Notes under the pieces: generated by a model
What the model was told of the DNA's origin: nothing
The model's database searches: none
The model's input: only the letters and a program-made list of their open reading frames with translations
Assembly (NCBI RefSeq): GCF_027214025.1
Contig: NZ_JAPWHB010000001.1
Location: 930,001 to 994,000, forward strand
Direction of reading: 5' to 3'
Source of the DNA: Parahoeflea alexandrii
GTDB lineage: Bacteria > Pseudomonadota > Alphaproteobacteria > Rhizobiales > Rhizobiaceae
DNA: 64,000 nt
Part shown: positions 16,947 to 25,550 of the stretch, piece after piece
Position numbering within the stretch: the first letter of the stretch is position 1
Layout of the letters: every line of letters begins with the position of its first letter
Translations under genes and position numbers: made by a program

Positions 16947-18347
16947 ATGAGCACGACCCGTCACATTCCGAGCCGCCGCGCCTTCCTCACCTCGCTTGCC
17001 GGGGCAGGTGCTGCAGGCCTTCTGGCGCCGCTGACCGTCTCCGGGGCGCACGCCGACACACTGTTTGCCCAGATCGACCTGCGCGGCGGGCTTGACGCCG
17101 ATCTGTCCGGCCTGCTGCCCGATGCGGCGGACGACCAGAGCCGGCTGTTCCAACGCGCCATCAATGATGCAGCCGCGGCGGGGCGGATCCTGAGATTGCC
17201 GCCGGGCAGCTATGTCGTTTCCAACATCGACCTGCCCGACGGCGCAAGGATTGCGGGCGTGCCGGGCGCGACGCGGCTGATCTATGGCGGGCGCGGCCAT
17301 TTCATGCTGGCCGAAGGGGCGCGGCGGATCGAGCTCTCCGGCCTGACGCTCGACGGCGCCAACCAGCGGCTGGGCGGCCATGTCTCCGGGCTCGTGCATC
17401 TGCGCGGCGTCAGCGAGGCGGTGATCGAGGACATGGCGATCGCCGGCGCCGACGGCCACGGGGTGACGCTGGAAGCCTGCGGCGGACGCATCCATCATTC
17501 CGAGATATTTGGCGCACGTCTCGCCGGGATTTACGCCGTCGAGAGCCGCGGACTTGCGATAACGCGGAACGTGGTGCGCGACTGCGCCAATGGCGGCATC
17601 CTGGTGCACCGTTGGTCGGTGGGCGAGGACGCCACGCTGATCGACGGCAACCGGGTGATGCGGATTTTTGCACGCGCCGGCGGCACCGGGCAGAACGGCA
17701 ACGGCATCAACATCTTCCGCGCCGGCAACGTGATGGTGACCAACAACCACGTTTCCGACTGCGCCTTCTCGGCGATCCGCGCCAATTCGGCGAGCAACAT
17801 CCAGATCGTCTCCAACCAGGCGATCCGCTCGGGCGAGACGGCGATCTATGCCGAGTTCTCCTTCGAGGGCGCGGTGATCGCCTCCAACCTGATCGACGGC
17901 GGCACAGTGGGGATCTCGGTCGCCAATTTCAACGAGGGCGGACGCCTCGCCTCGCTCACCGGCAACATCATCCGCAACCTGTCGACCCAGGGCCCCTACC
18001 CGGCCGAATATGCCGGCTTCGGCATCGGCATCGCCATCGAGGCGGATGCGGCGGTCACCGGCAACGTCATCGAGGGCGCGCCGAAATGGGGCGTGCTGAT
18101 GGGCTGGGGCCCGTTCCTGCGCTCGGTCAATTTCACCGGCAATACGATCCGCAACTCGGGCGCCGGCGTCGCCGTCTCGGTGGTCGAGGGCGCCGGCTCG
18201 GCGCTGATTTCAGGCAACATGTTCGACACCACCCCCGCCGGCGCCATCATCGGCTGCCGCTGGAACGAGGTGGTGACCAAGGACCTGGCCAAGGTTGGAG
18301 CGGGGCGGTATTCGCACCTGACGCTGGAGCGGAATGTGGTGGCTTGA
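16947..18347 (+). CDS. Tat-exported parallel beta-helix repeat protein (TIGR03808 type)
   Basis: A 466-residue protein with the twin-arginine signal PSRRAFLTSLAGAGAAGLL. The rest is a right-handed parallel beta-helix built of many short turns such as ITRNVVRDCANGGILV, VTNNHVSDCAFSAIRA and VSNQAIRSGETAIYAEF, as in pectate-lyase-like proteins. Hyphomicrobiales carry this as the family of Tat-translocated repeat proteins named TIGR03808, of unknown function. The fold suggests binding or cleavage of a periplasmic or surface polysaccharide. The ribosome binding site is weak. Confidence 0.85.
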   Translation: MSTTRHIPSRRAFLTSLAGAGAAGLLAPLTVSGAHADTLFAQIDLRGGLDADLSGLLPDAADDQSRLFQRAINDAAAAGRILRLPPGSYVVSNIDLPDGARIAGVPGATRLIYGGRGHFMLAEGARRIELSGLTLDGANQRLGGHVSGLVHLRGVSEAVIEDMAIAGADGHGVTLEACGGRIHHSEIFGARLAGIYAVESRGLAITRNVVRDCANGGILVHRWSVGEDATLIDGNRVMRIFARAGGTGQNGNGINIFRAGNVMVTNNHVSDCAFSAIRANSASNIQIVSNQAIRSGETAIYAEFSFEGAVIASNLIDGGTVGISVANFNEGGRLASLTGNIIRNLSTQGPYPAEYAGFGIGIAIEADAAVTGNVIEGAPKWGVLMGWGPFLRSVNFTGNTIRNSGAGVAVSVVEGAGSALISGNMFDTTPAGAIIGCRWNEVVTKDLAKVGAGRYSHLTLERNVVA

Positions 18348-18541
18348 GAGGGTGTGGACTTGTGAAAGCGAACACATCCTGAAGTTGGCTTGGGGAGATA
18401 GAGTAGGGAAACGGGCATCCGGCTTAACGCGGCGTGCGACGCTTTCGGCCCTGAGCAGCCGTTCGTTCTCCATGCAATAAAAAGTTGCATCAGGGCAGAA
18501 CACCAACCCAAGTATCTACAAAAAACTAATTTGGGCTGATA

Positions 18542-18552
18542 GCATGGCTCGT
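18542..18552 (+). repeat. Left copy of 11-bp direct repeat flanking the exported-protein island
   Basis: GCATGGCTCGT occurs here and again at 22285-22295 in the same orientation. The two copies bracket the three lower-GC genes and nothing else. They could be a target duplication or attachment-site remnant, although 11 bp can also arise by chance. Confidence 0.5.
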
Positions 18553-18577
18553 AATGGTCAAAGTAAAGGATCAAACC

Positions 18578-19720
18578 ATGTTTCGAACGCTATTTTTTCT
18601 AGTCGCACTTTTTCCTGCAAACTCATTTGCCGATGTATGGACCTTTGAAACGCCGTCTGAAAACATTCAGTGTGCGGTTGGTCAGGAAGCCAATTATGCC
18701 GACCTGACCTGCACTATCATCAAGAGAAGTGGCGCACCTGCAATGCAGCGCCCATCGGATTGCACCGCTGAGTGGGGGCATGTGTTCTTCATGCAAGATC
18801 GCGGCCCCGTCGAGATGCAATGCTCCAACGGAAACCACTCCAAAGGCGGCTTTGATCGCGCTGACTATGGCGTGACAGGTAAATTCGGCGGCTTCACATG
18901 CCATTCTTCGAAAAAGGGGCTGAAGTGCACGAACCGAGACGGCAACGGCTTTTTCCTATCAAGGAGGCAGCAGACGATTATCGGCACTGCAAAAGAAATT
19001 TCACATGCACAGGCTTTTGAAGGCTGGCCCCATGTGAGCAAAGAAGACCAACTAATATCCATAGTTGGAGAGGAAGTCGCGTCAGGCTGCAGAGGAAACG
19101 GCGGCACTCTAAAAGCCAAGGGTATAATTCAAATCGACCTGAACTCAGACGAAATAGATGATTTGGTACTGGCGCATCAAAACCTGCACTGCAACGGCGA
19201 ACATTCTCTTAGCAGCAAGTGCGGCACACAGGTTTGCTCCATAAAGGCATTCGTATACACCAACAACTCCTACACACTGGTAGATGAATTTTTAGGTCGC
19301 ATCACTGGCTATTCATGGTCACCAGAACCGGTCTTCGAGATCATGGGGCATGGCGAAAAAATTGCACAGTGGAAACCCAATTACGGGAGTGACAGTACCA
19401 CGCCAAAAGCCAATCCTGTTTCTCTGAAAGTCCCCGTTCTGGAACGGGCTGAGGCTGATGATTTGGCAACATGCGCAACGAGCACGGTAACGGGTGTCAA
19501 TAGCTTTCTAACCGTCCGTGCTGGACCGGGTACAGAGTATGACGAAATTGATCAGCTTTCCAACGGCGACATCGTTCATGTTTTTGACAGCAGAGGCGAT
19601 TGGGCGGGTGTCGTGTACGACACTGAAAACGTTGAATGCTCCTCCAAGAAGACGCGCAAAGTGCCTTATGAGCGCAAGGGCTGGGTTCATAAGGATTGGC
19701 TGAAGGACTTGGCAGGATAG
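18578..19720 (+). CDS. Exported protein with DUF6636-like and SH3b domains
   Basis: A 380-residue protein with signal peptide MFRTLFFLVALFPANSFA. Residues about 20-115 (WTFETPSENIQCAVG...LTCTI, cysteine pairs) resemble DUF6636-type domains of secreted actinobacterial and proteobacterial proteins. Residues about 300-378 form a bacterial SH3 domain (FLTVRAGPGTEYDEIDQLSNGDIVHV, ending KGWVHKDWLKDL), which usually binds peptidoglycan. Codon use is clearly less GC-rich than in surrounding genes. It is convergent with the two-gene operon to the right. The start has AAAGGATCAAACC upstream. Confidence 0.75.
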   Translation: MFRTLFFLVALFPANSFADVWTFETPSENIQCAVGQEANYADLTCTIIKRSGAPAMQRPSDCTAEWGHVFFMQDRGPVEMQCSNGNHSKGGFDRADYGVTGKFGGFTCHSSKKGLKCTNRDGNGFFLSRRQQTIIGTAKEISHAQAFEGWPHVSKEDQLISIVGEEVASGCRGNGGTLKAKGIIQIDLNSDEIDDLVLAHQNLHCNGEHSLSSKCGTQVCSIKAFVYTNNSYTLVDEFLGRITGYSWSPEPVFEIMGHGEKIAQWKPNYGSDSTTPKANPVSLKVPVLERAEADDLATCATSTVTGVNSFLTVRAGPGTEYDEIDQLSNGDIVHVFDSRGDWAGVVYDTENVECSSKKTRKVPYERKGWVHKDWLKDLAG

Positions 19721-19760
19721 GCAGGCCGTTAAATTTTCTGGGTAAAGGCTGCCACTACCA

Positions 19761-20849
19761 CTAACACCTTATGACATCCCCGTTACTGCAGCGACACCCA
19801 TTTGCAATGGTCAGACGTACACAACCAGCGGGCACGGAACTGTCTGCCTGGGAGGGATTAGATTCCTGATGTTTCAACTCATTCTGTTGAGTACCTTGAG
19901 ACACCGAAGATGCAGGTGGATTGGTTGTTTGATTGCCAATTGGTGCTGGACAAAAACCGTTACTTTGCCGCAACTCCACCAATATGCTTTTTAATTTGCT
20001 CTTTGCCGCATTCATACGATTCCGATACCACCCTTCCGATGAAACCACTTCTCCAGTAGGAAGGTAAGTCATAGTTACGGGTGATTGCTTTCCCCGTTGA
20101 ACAAGCATGTTACGCCGATTATATTCGATTTCCTTCGTCAAATAGGAAACATCTGCACCACTCGTCTCCAGTTGTTTGCGCTCCCCAGCCGACATCGGTC
20201 CACATACTATGCCTTGCCCGACTTCATAGGGAATTGTGGACGGCTCAGGGTCTAGAAAGCCTGCGGAACTCGTATTTGAAAACCTATCAGCCCCCTCAAG
20301 TGTCGAATTGTCACGAGGCCAATTGTAGGGCGCATCCTCTGGTGGAGCCGTGACAGGTGGATTGTTCTGATCTAAATTTTCGGGAGGAGCAACGTTGAAT
20401 TGCTCCCTGAGTGCAGCCCTTGAAACATCGGCGAGAGGATCAGCAACGAGATCATCGATTGCTTTGTCAACTCTATAGGCACAGAGGCCCGCTGCGCCCG
20501 CAGCAGCAATTGGTTTTAGGCTTCTTGGCACTGCCGGGGACAATGTGGCTCCAGATGCGCACGTTGCAGCAACCCTAGGAACTAGCTTGCGCTTTAGAAT
20601 TTCTCCTGCAGCTTCTCCAACTGCACCTCCGAAATCACCACGACCAATACTATCACCGATACTTTTACCCGATGCTGCACTTGATGAAACACCCAAGGCT
20701 TTGCCCAAATCGGTGGTATCTTCTGCCACTGCCGCGGCAACATCAAGACCTCTTCCGAAATTGCCTTCATCGGCGCTTGCCGCGGAATGACAGGAGATGA
20801 AAGCAGCGAGTATGAGTATCGTTGCCGCTAATTTATTGACGGTGATCAT
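19761..20849 (-). CDS. Exported protein of unknown function, cysteine-rich tail
   Basis: A protein of about 362 residues with signal peptide MITVNKLAATILILAAFISCHSAASA. The N-terminal third is rich in Ala, Gly and Asp (GKALGVSSSAASGKSIGDSIG) with a hydrophobic Ala-rich segment around SLKPIAAAGAAGLCAYRV. The middle is proline-rich, and the end CVRLTIANGCRCSNGDVIRC carries four cysteines likely to form disulfides. No family recognised. Its start overlaps the end of the upstream peptidoglycan-binding gene by 17 bp, so the two are translationally linked. An alternative start lies at 20870. Composition is atypically AT-rich for this genome. Confidence 0.65.
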   Translation of the reverse strand: MITVNKLAATILILAAFISCHSAASADEGNFGRGLDVAAAVAEDTTDLGKALGVSSSAASGKSIGDSIGRGDFGGAVGEAAGEILKRKLVPRVAATCASGATLSPAVPRSLKPIAAAGAAGLCAYRVDKAIDDLVADPLADVSRAALREQFNVAPPENLDQNNPPVTAPPEDAPYNWPRDNSTLEGADRFSNTSSAGFLDPEPSTIPYEVGQGIVCGPMSAGERKQLETSGADVSYLTKEIEYNRRNMLVQRGKQSPVTMTYLPTGEVVSSEGWYRNRMNAAKSKLKSILVELRQSNGFCPAPIGNQTTNPPASSVSQGTQQNELKHQESNPSQADSSVPAGCVRLTIANGCRCSNGDVIRC

Positions 20850-22161
20850 GATTGGCTTCGTCTTCCTCATACAATAAATCAATCGCGGCTCTGCCAAACA
20901 ATTTGGGTGATCCATCCACGATCTTCCAACCTTGTACGATTACTAAACTCTGGTCGATTTCCAACGTATGAAAAGACAACAGGTCATAATCCCTGTCAGA
21001 GTCGATTTCGAGTGCAGCCATCAACGTTAACCCGAATTCATCGTCGATTGCTTCAGAAAGCCTCGTTTTCTCCTCGATCTGAGATAAGACTTCGGCATCA
21101 ATCATTGATGATACAGCATTTTTCTCAAGCAAAAGCTCAATGTCTGCAACCTGGTAATTTTGCTTCACGTGGGCAATGGAATCCCCGCTGCAAACCTCTT
21201 CGGTGAATAACTCCTGGAACCGTCGATACTGGTCGTCGAAAGAGAGTTTTAATGCCTCGGCTATGCTGTTTCCGCTTGCATAGTAGTATAGCCATGCCCC
21301 GCCCTGTTGGGCAGATTTTTCCTTCATCCCGTCCAAAACCGCACCGGAGAAAACTCCACCGTCCTGGTCGATCCAAAGCGTTATCCAGAGGTTTTGCACT
21401 ACGTTGTAAAAACCCAAAGCAGTTGTTTGCGTGTCATAGCATCCGACTATCGGAACGGAAGACCGAACAAGCCGCCTAATTGCAGCTGTTAAACTAGTGG
21501 GGTCTTGCGCAGATACCTCTTCCGGTCGCCCCAAGACTCTCGCGATTAGGTAGGGCTGCGCTACTACGAGCTTTTGAATATTCTTGGCACGGCTTATTTG
21601 TGAGTTTCGAGCATTCAAGGACGGTAAAAACTCATCAAAAATGTAACTCTCAGCTTCCGTCAAACGCTCGTAAGTCGGCTGATCAATTTTTCCAGTCTGT
21701 TCAATGCCAGTATCGACTTGAAAACTCATTATCGCTGCGGAAAGATTACTTTTATTTTCTGAAAAATATCCAAGGCGTTTTAAAATATTCTGCGCGCTTT
21801 CGAGACTTACGGCAGTATCCCGGGAAGTTTTCAGCGCAATATTTTCTTCTTCACGATCGATGCGCACACCAAAACTGACTTCATAAAATTCATGAAGGAG
21901 GTTCCGCCCCTTTTTCGTGAAGATACCGGTGACTGTTAAGCCATTGTCTTCTTGAAATGATCGGATGGCCATGCGTATTGCCGACTCATTCCCGTCATTC
22001 TGAGCACCAGCATCATACCCTAAATCGTTGAGCATCCGTTGTGTGGTGCGAAGGTCCTCATTTCTGGGTTGAATGGAGGGAGATTGCGCATGGGCAATTT
22101 CGGGCAGTGCAAATGCACAAATTAGAGCGATTAACCCAAGATAACCCTTAACGGTATTCAT
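20833..22161 (-). CDS. Exported protein with two peptidoglycan-binding domains
   Basis: A 442-residue protein with signal peptide MNTVKGYLGLIALICAFALPEIAHAQ. Two PG_binding_1 repeats follow, at about residues 34-82 (TTQRMLNDLGYDAG...MAIRSFQEDNGLTVTGI) and 117-166 (SAQNILKRLGYFSEN...AIMSFQVDTGIEQTGKI). The remaining 270 residues match nothing I recognise and contain LWITLWIDQDGGVFSG and acidic segments. It is the first gene of a pair with the cysteine-rich protein downstream. AT-rich compared with the chromosome, so probably acquired. The start has GGAGTG upstream. Confidence 0.75.
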   Translation of the reverse strand: MNTVKGYLGLIALICAFALPEIAHAQSPSIQPRNEDLRTTQRMLNDLGYDAGAQNDGNESAIRMAIRSFQEDNGLTVTGIFTKKGRNLLHEFYEVSFGVRIDREEENIALKTSRDTAVSLESAQNILKRLGYFSENKSNLSAAIMSFQVDTGIEQTGKIDQPTYERLTEAESYIFDEFLPSLNARNSQISRAKNIQKLVVAQPYLIARVLGRPEEVSAQDPTSLTAAIRRLVRSSVPIVGCYDTQTTALGFYNVVQNLWITLWIDQDGGVFSGAVLDGMKEKSAQQGGAWLYYYASGNSIAEALKLSFDDQYRRFQELFTEEVCSGDSIAHVKQNYQVADIELLLEKNAVSSMIDAEVLSQIEEKTRLSEAIDDEFGLTLMAALEIDSDRDYDLLSFHTLEIDQSLVIVQGWKIVDGSPKLFGRAAIDLLYEEDEANHDHRQ

Positions 22162-22284
22162 TTTTGAAATCACTCCACGCCTCGCAATAGTTGCTTGCAA
22201 ACAATTTCCTGATATCTCCATCAATCCAAACTGTGCATTCTTATTGCGTTCCCACGCCTTCACTTATGACCACTCAGAAGCGGC

Positions 22285-22295
22285 GCATGGCTCGT
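22285..22295 (+). repeat. Right copy of 11-bp direct repeat flanking the exported-protein island
   Basis: GCATGGCTCGT, identical to 18542-18552 and in the same orientation. It lies 124 bp beyond the last island gene. Confidence 0.5.
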
Positions 22296-22700
22296 TGGCA
22301 ATAATTCAGCAAGCCCATTAAAAAGCCCAAAGGGGCAGCATTCTGCTTGAAAACTAACGAATGGCTCTAAGACGAGCAAGTGTGGTCAAGCGTTGGCGCG
22401 AATCCGACGATGCATTTTCCGGATCAGCGATTGCGTTCGAGCAGCCTGCCTCTACACCCATTTGCTCTATAAGGCATGCAGACGCACGAAAAAGTTGAGC
22501 CCTCGCTCATTCAACATGACGAGCGCCACCCACATGACGCGATCGCAATTACCGCCGACTTGGAGCCGACACACATTGGGAGGTCGTCCACAGCGAACGT
22601 CCGCTTCCCGCCCTTTTTCGACCTCTAGTCACTCGGCAAGCTGCGCCTTTCGGCAACATCACGGATGGTCGCAATTTGCCGACCCTACCCCCACCCAAAC

Positions 22701-22728
22701 CAAAACGAGCGGGCATTTCTGCCCGCTC
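22701..22728 (-). terminator. Hairpin with T-rich tail, minus strand
   Basis: GAGCGGGCA (22707-22715) and TGCCCGCTC (22720-22728) form a 9-bp stem with a 4-nt loop. Read on the minus strand it is followed by GTTTTGGTTTGG, so it can stop transcripts leaving the TRAP binding-protein gene. Confidence 0.7.
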
Positions 22729-22752
22729 GGTGCCGCATCTCCCAGATGCCAT

Positions 22753-22791
22753 CCAAGACGCGCCCTCCCCGAGGCGCGTCTTGGGCTTTTT
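22753..22791. terminator. Strong hairpin directly after the TRAP binding-protein gene
   Basis: CCAAGACGCGCC (22753-22764) pairs perfectly with GGCGCGTCTTGG (22773-22784); the plus-strand side continues GCTTTTT. It lies 14 bp beyond the stop of the binding-protein gene. It probably ends that operon together with the next hairpin, and may block plus-strand reading into it. Confidence 0.7.
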
Positions 22792-22797
22792 CATGCC

Positions 22798-23835
22798 TTA
22801 CTTGGTGTTGGCGACAATGCGGGCCTTGGCCTGGTCGATCAGGGCCTTGCCGTCGATGCCCTGGCCATCCATCTCGGCGACCCAGCGGTTGATGACCGGC
22901 TGGGCGGCCTCCTTCCAGCGGGCGACCTCTGCCTCGTCGAGCTCGATGATGTTGTTGCCGGCCTTGACGGCGATGTCGCGGCCGGGCTTGTCGTAGGCCT
23001 CCATCACCTCGGCTGCGAAGGCCGAGAGCTTGGCGCCGGATTCGGCGTCGAGGATGGCGCGCAGATCCTCGGGCAGCGCCTCGTACCTGGCCTTGTTCAT
23101 GACCAGCACGATGGCCGCGGTGTAGAGCGCCTCGGGGCCGCCGAACTCTGTGTGGTTCTTGACCAGTTCCGTGAGCCTGATCGAGGGCGTGACCTCCCAG
23201 GGGATGACGGTGCCGTTGATGACGCCCTTGGACAGCGCCTCGGGAATGGCCGGCAGCGGCATGCCGACCGGCTCGGCGCCAAGCTCGGAGAGCATGTCGT
23301 TGATCACCCGTGTGGGGCCGCGCATGGTCTTGCCCTTCATGTCCTCGAGCCTGGTGACCGGGTCGTTGGTGTGGACCACGCCGGGGCCATGCACCCAGGC
23401 GCCGAGCACCTTGACGTCGGCATATTCATTGGCCTGGAAGTCGTTTTCGACCATCTCCCAATAGGCCACCGAGGTGGCGATCGGGTTGGTCATCATGAAC
23501 GGCAGTTCGAACACCTCCGAACGCGGGAAACGGCCCGGCGTGTAGCCGACCAGCGTCATGGTCATGTCGGCAACGCCGTCGCGGGCCTGGTCCATCAGGT
23601 CGGACGGGCGTCCGCCCAGCGACATGCCGTCGAAATGCTCGATCTTGATGCGGCCGCCGGAGAGTTCGGCCAACCGGTCGCCCCAGGGCTTGAGAATGTG
23701 CTTCGGCACGGTCGCCACCGGCGGCAGGAACTGGTGCAGCCTGAGCGTCACCTCCTGGGCGAAGCTGGTGGCAGGCAATGCGGTCAGCGCGAGCGCGCCG
23801 GCCACTACGGAATAGATGAAATTGCGTCTGATCAT
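22798..23835 (-). CDS. TRAP transporter solute-binding protein (DctP family), orphan
   Basis: A 345-residue periplasmic binding protein with signal peptide MIRRNFIYSVVAGALALTALPATSFAQ. The DctP fold is shown by VTLRLHQFLPPVATVPKHILKPW, GRIKIEHFDGMSLGG, FELPFMM and KTMRGPTRVINDMLSELGAEPVGMPLPAIPEAL; the arginine in MRGPTR is the usual carboxylate-binding residue. TRAP systems need DctQ and DctM membrane subunits, and neither is encoded nearby. It is the last gene of the P450-ferredoxin-reductase operon, which suggests that it captures the substrate or product of that oxidation system. Confidence 0.9.
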   Translation of the reverse strand: MIRRNFIYSVVAGALALTALPATSFAQEVTLRLHQFLPPVATVPKHILKPWGDRLAELSGGRIKIEHFDGMSLGGRPSDLMDQARDGVADMTMTLVGYTPGRFPRSEVFELPFMMTNPIATSVAYWEMVENDFQANEYADVKVLGAWVHGPGVVHTNDPVTRLEDMKGKTMRGPTRVINDMLSELGAEPVGMPLPAIPEALSKGVINGTVIPWEVTPSIRLTELVKNHTEFGGPEALYTAAIVLVMNKARYEALPEDLRAILDAESGAKLSAFAAEVMEAYDKPGRDIAVKAGNNIIELDEAEVARWKEAAQPVINRWVAEMDGQGIDGKALIDQAKARIVANTK

Positions 23836-23947
23836 TTGGTTTCCTCCCTTGATCTTGATCTTGTTCCCCCCTGAACCTCCCAGTTCAGGGCATTTTCTTT
23901 CCCCTGTCGTTGTTGTTCAGATCCGGGGCCTTCCTCCCCCTGCCGGT

Positions 23948-25174
23948 TCAGACCGCGCGCGCATAGTCTACCAGATTGTAGTTGTGGGCTGCGAGATCGG
24001 ATTGCGCAACGGGCCGCCCCGACGCCAACAGCCGGCGCGCGCTCATGTGCGCCGACGCGGAATTGACGGTCTCGACGCTGATGAGCCGGCCGGCGGCGAA
24101 ACTGATCACCACCAGCCCGCCTGATTCCGGCTCGAGGGCGACCTGCTCGTCGGCGCCGAGGCCCAGGCCTGCGATCTGCAGCTTGAAATGGCTCTGGTCG
24201 CTCCAGAACCAGGGAACGGCGGCATAGGGCGCGGGCTTTCCGGTAAGCCTTTTGGCAATGGCGCGGGCGTGGTCGGTCGCCGCCTGTACCGATTCCAGCC
24301 GCACCCGGTTGCCCGACACCGGGTCGGGGAAATTGCAGCAGTCACCGAGCGCCGAGATGGCGGGATCGGAGGTGCACAGGAACTCGTCGACATCGATGCC
24401 GTCGGAGACCGCCAGTCCGGCTTCCGATGCGAGCTCGCTGTTGGGGGTGACGCCGGCGGCAATCAGCACCATGTCGCCGTCGATCCGTGTTCCATCGGCG
24501 AGCTGGACGCCGGCGACGCGGCCCGTGCCGTCATCGATCAACTCCGAGACGAAGCGGCCGAGCCGGACGGTGGTTCCACGGCCTTCGTGCAGCGCCAGGA
24601 AATGCGCGGACACCGCGCCCGAGACGGTGCGCGCCATCAGCCGTTCCGCCCCCTCGATGACGGTGACCCCGACACCGAAATCCGCGGCGACGGCGGCGAA
24701 TTCCATGCCGATGAAACCGCCGCCGATCACCAGCACATGGCGGACGGCGCTCAGGCGGGCGCGCAGGTCCGCCGCATCGGCGAGATTGCGCAGCGACAGC
24801 ACGTTGTCGAGATGGAGATTGGCGACAGGCGGCCGGGCGTTGCGGCTGCCGGTCGCCAGCACCAGGTGATCATAACCGATCCCGTCGCCCGAGGCGGTGG
24901 TGACGTGCTTGCGGTCCGGATCGATCCGGCTGACCCGCGTCGCGGGTCTCAGCTCGATATTGTTGGTTTCGAAGAAAGCCTGCGGGCGGAAGTGCAGCCG
25001 GGCGGCGTCGCCGTCCTTCAGGAAGGCCTTCGACAGCGGCGGCCGCTGGTAGGGCAGGCCCGGCTCCTCGCCGATGAGCGTGATGGCGCCGGCAAAGCCC
25101 TCGCTGCGCAGATTGGCGGCCATCTGGAAGCCGCCATGACCGCCACCGACAATGACGACGCGCCCTTCGGTCAT
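23948..25174 (-). CDS. FAD-dependent NAD(P)H-ferredoxin reductase
   Basis: A 408-residue flavoprotein of the putidaredoxin/rhodocoxin reductase type. The FAD-binding motif GGGHGG is at residues about 9-14, the second NAD-binding glycine motif is VIGGGFIGME near 150, and ALGDC near 275 is the FAD ribityl contact. It passes electrons from NADH to the 2Fe-2S ferredoxin encoded directly upstream, which feeds the P450. Its ATG overlaps the ferredoxin stop codon (ATGA), so the two are translationally coupled. Confidence 0.93.
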   Translation of the reverse strand: MTEGRVVIVGGGHGGFQMAANLRSEGFAGAITLIGEEPGLPYQRPPLSKAFLKDGDAARLHFRPQAFFETNNIELRPATRVSRIDPDRKHVTTASGDGIGYDHLVLATGSRNARPPVANLHLDNVLSLRNLADAADLRARLSAVRHVLVIGGGFIGMEFAAVAADFGVGVTVIEGAERLMARTVSGAVSAHFLALHEGRGTTVRLGRFVSELIDDGTGRVAGVQLADGTRIDGDMVLIAAGVTPNSELASEAGLAVSDGIDVDEFLCTSDPAISALGDCCNFPDPVSGNRVRLESVQAATDHARAIAKRLTGKPAPYAAVPWFWSDQSHFKLQIAGLGLGADEQVALEPESGGLVVISFAAGRLISVETVNSASAHMSARRLLASGRPVAQSDLAAHNYNLVDYARAV

Positions 25175-25494
25175 ATCTGCGCGTCCGGAAGGTGCACGGT
25201 GAGACCGTCGAGATCACCGGTGACAGTGATCTGGCAGGACAGCCGGCTCATTGGCCTTACCTCGCTGGCGGCGAAATCGAGCATGCCCCGTTCGTCGTCG
25301 GATGCCTCTCCGACTGCCGATGTCCAGTCGTCATCGACATAGACGTGGCAGGTGGCGCACATCATCGCACCGCCGCATTCGGCGACGATCCCGTCGACAC
25401 CGTTGGCAAGCGCCGTCTGCATGACACTGTCGCCGTCGGAGGCCTCGACCGTGGTGCGGCCACCCTCGGGGCTGACGAATATGATTTTCGGCAT
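25171..25494 (-). CDS. 2Fe-2S ferredoxin for a P450 system
   Basis: A 107-residue adrenodoxin/putidaredoxin-type ferredoxin. The cluster cysteines are in ECGGAMMCATCHVYV (C-x5-C-x2-C), with the fourth in RLSCQI about 36 residues later. It carries electrons from the FAD reductase to the cytochrome P450. The start MPKIIFVSPEGG gives the standard length. It lies 56 bp after the P450 gene and overlaps the reductase gene by 4 bp. Confidence 0.94.
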   Translation of the reverse strand: MPKIIFVSPEGGRTTVEASDGDSVMQTALANGVDGIVAECGGAMMCATCHVYVDDDWTSAVGEASDDERGMLDFAASEVRPMSRLSCQITVTGDLDGLTVHLPDAQI

Positions 25495-25550
25495 TACCGG
25501 TTTCCTCGGATCTGCTCGGTTGAGCCGCGCATCTCGGTTGAGCTTGACAT

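Larger units (their letters stand above)
22162..22797. other. Long intergenic region between the island and the P450 operon
   Basis: No supportable gene is present in these 636 bp. The right end holds two strong hairpins that terminate the P450/TRAP operon. The left part holds the presumed promoter of the peptidoglycan-binding gene and the right copy of the 11-bp direct repeat. Composition moves from AT-rich back to GC-rich between about 22300 and 22500, which marks the island edge. Confidence 0.5.

Noticed and set aside
22393-23874. Long plus-strand frame over the TRAP binding-protein gene
   Set aside because: Antisense shadow of the binding-protein gene, whose signal peptide and DctP motifs are clear on the minus strand.
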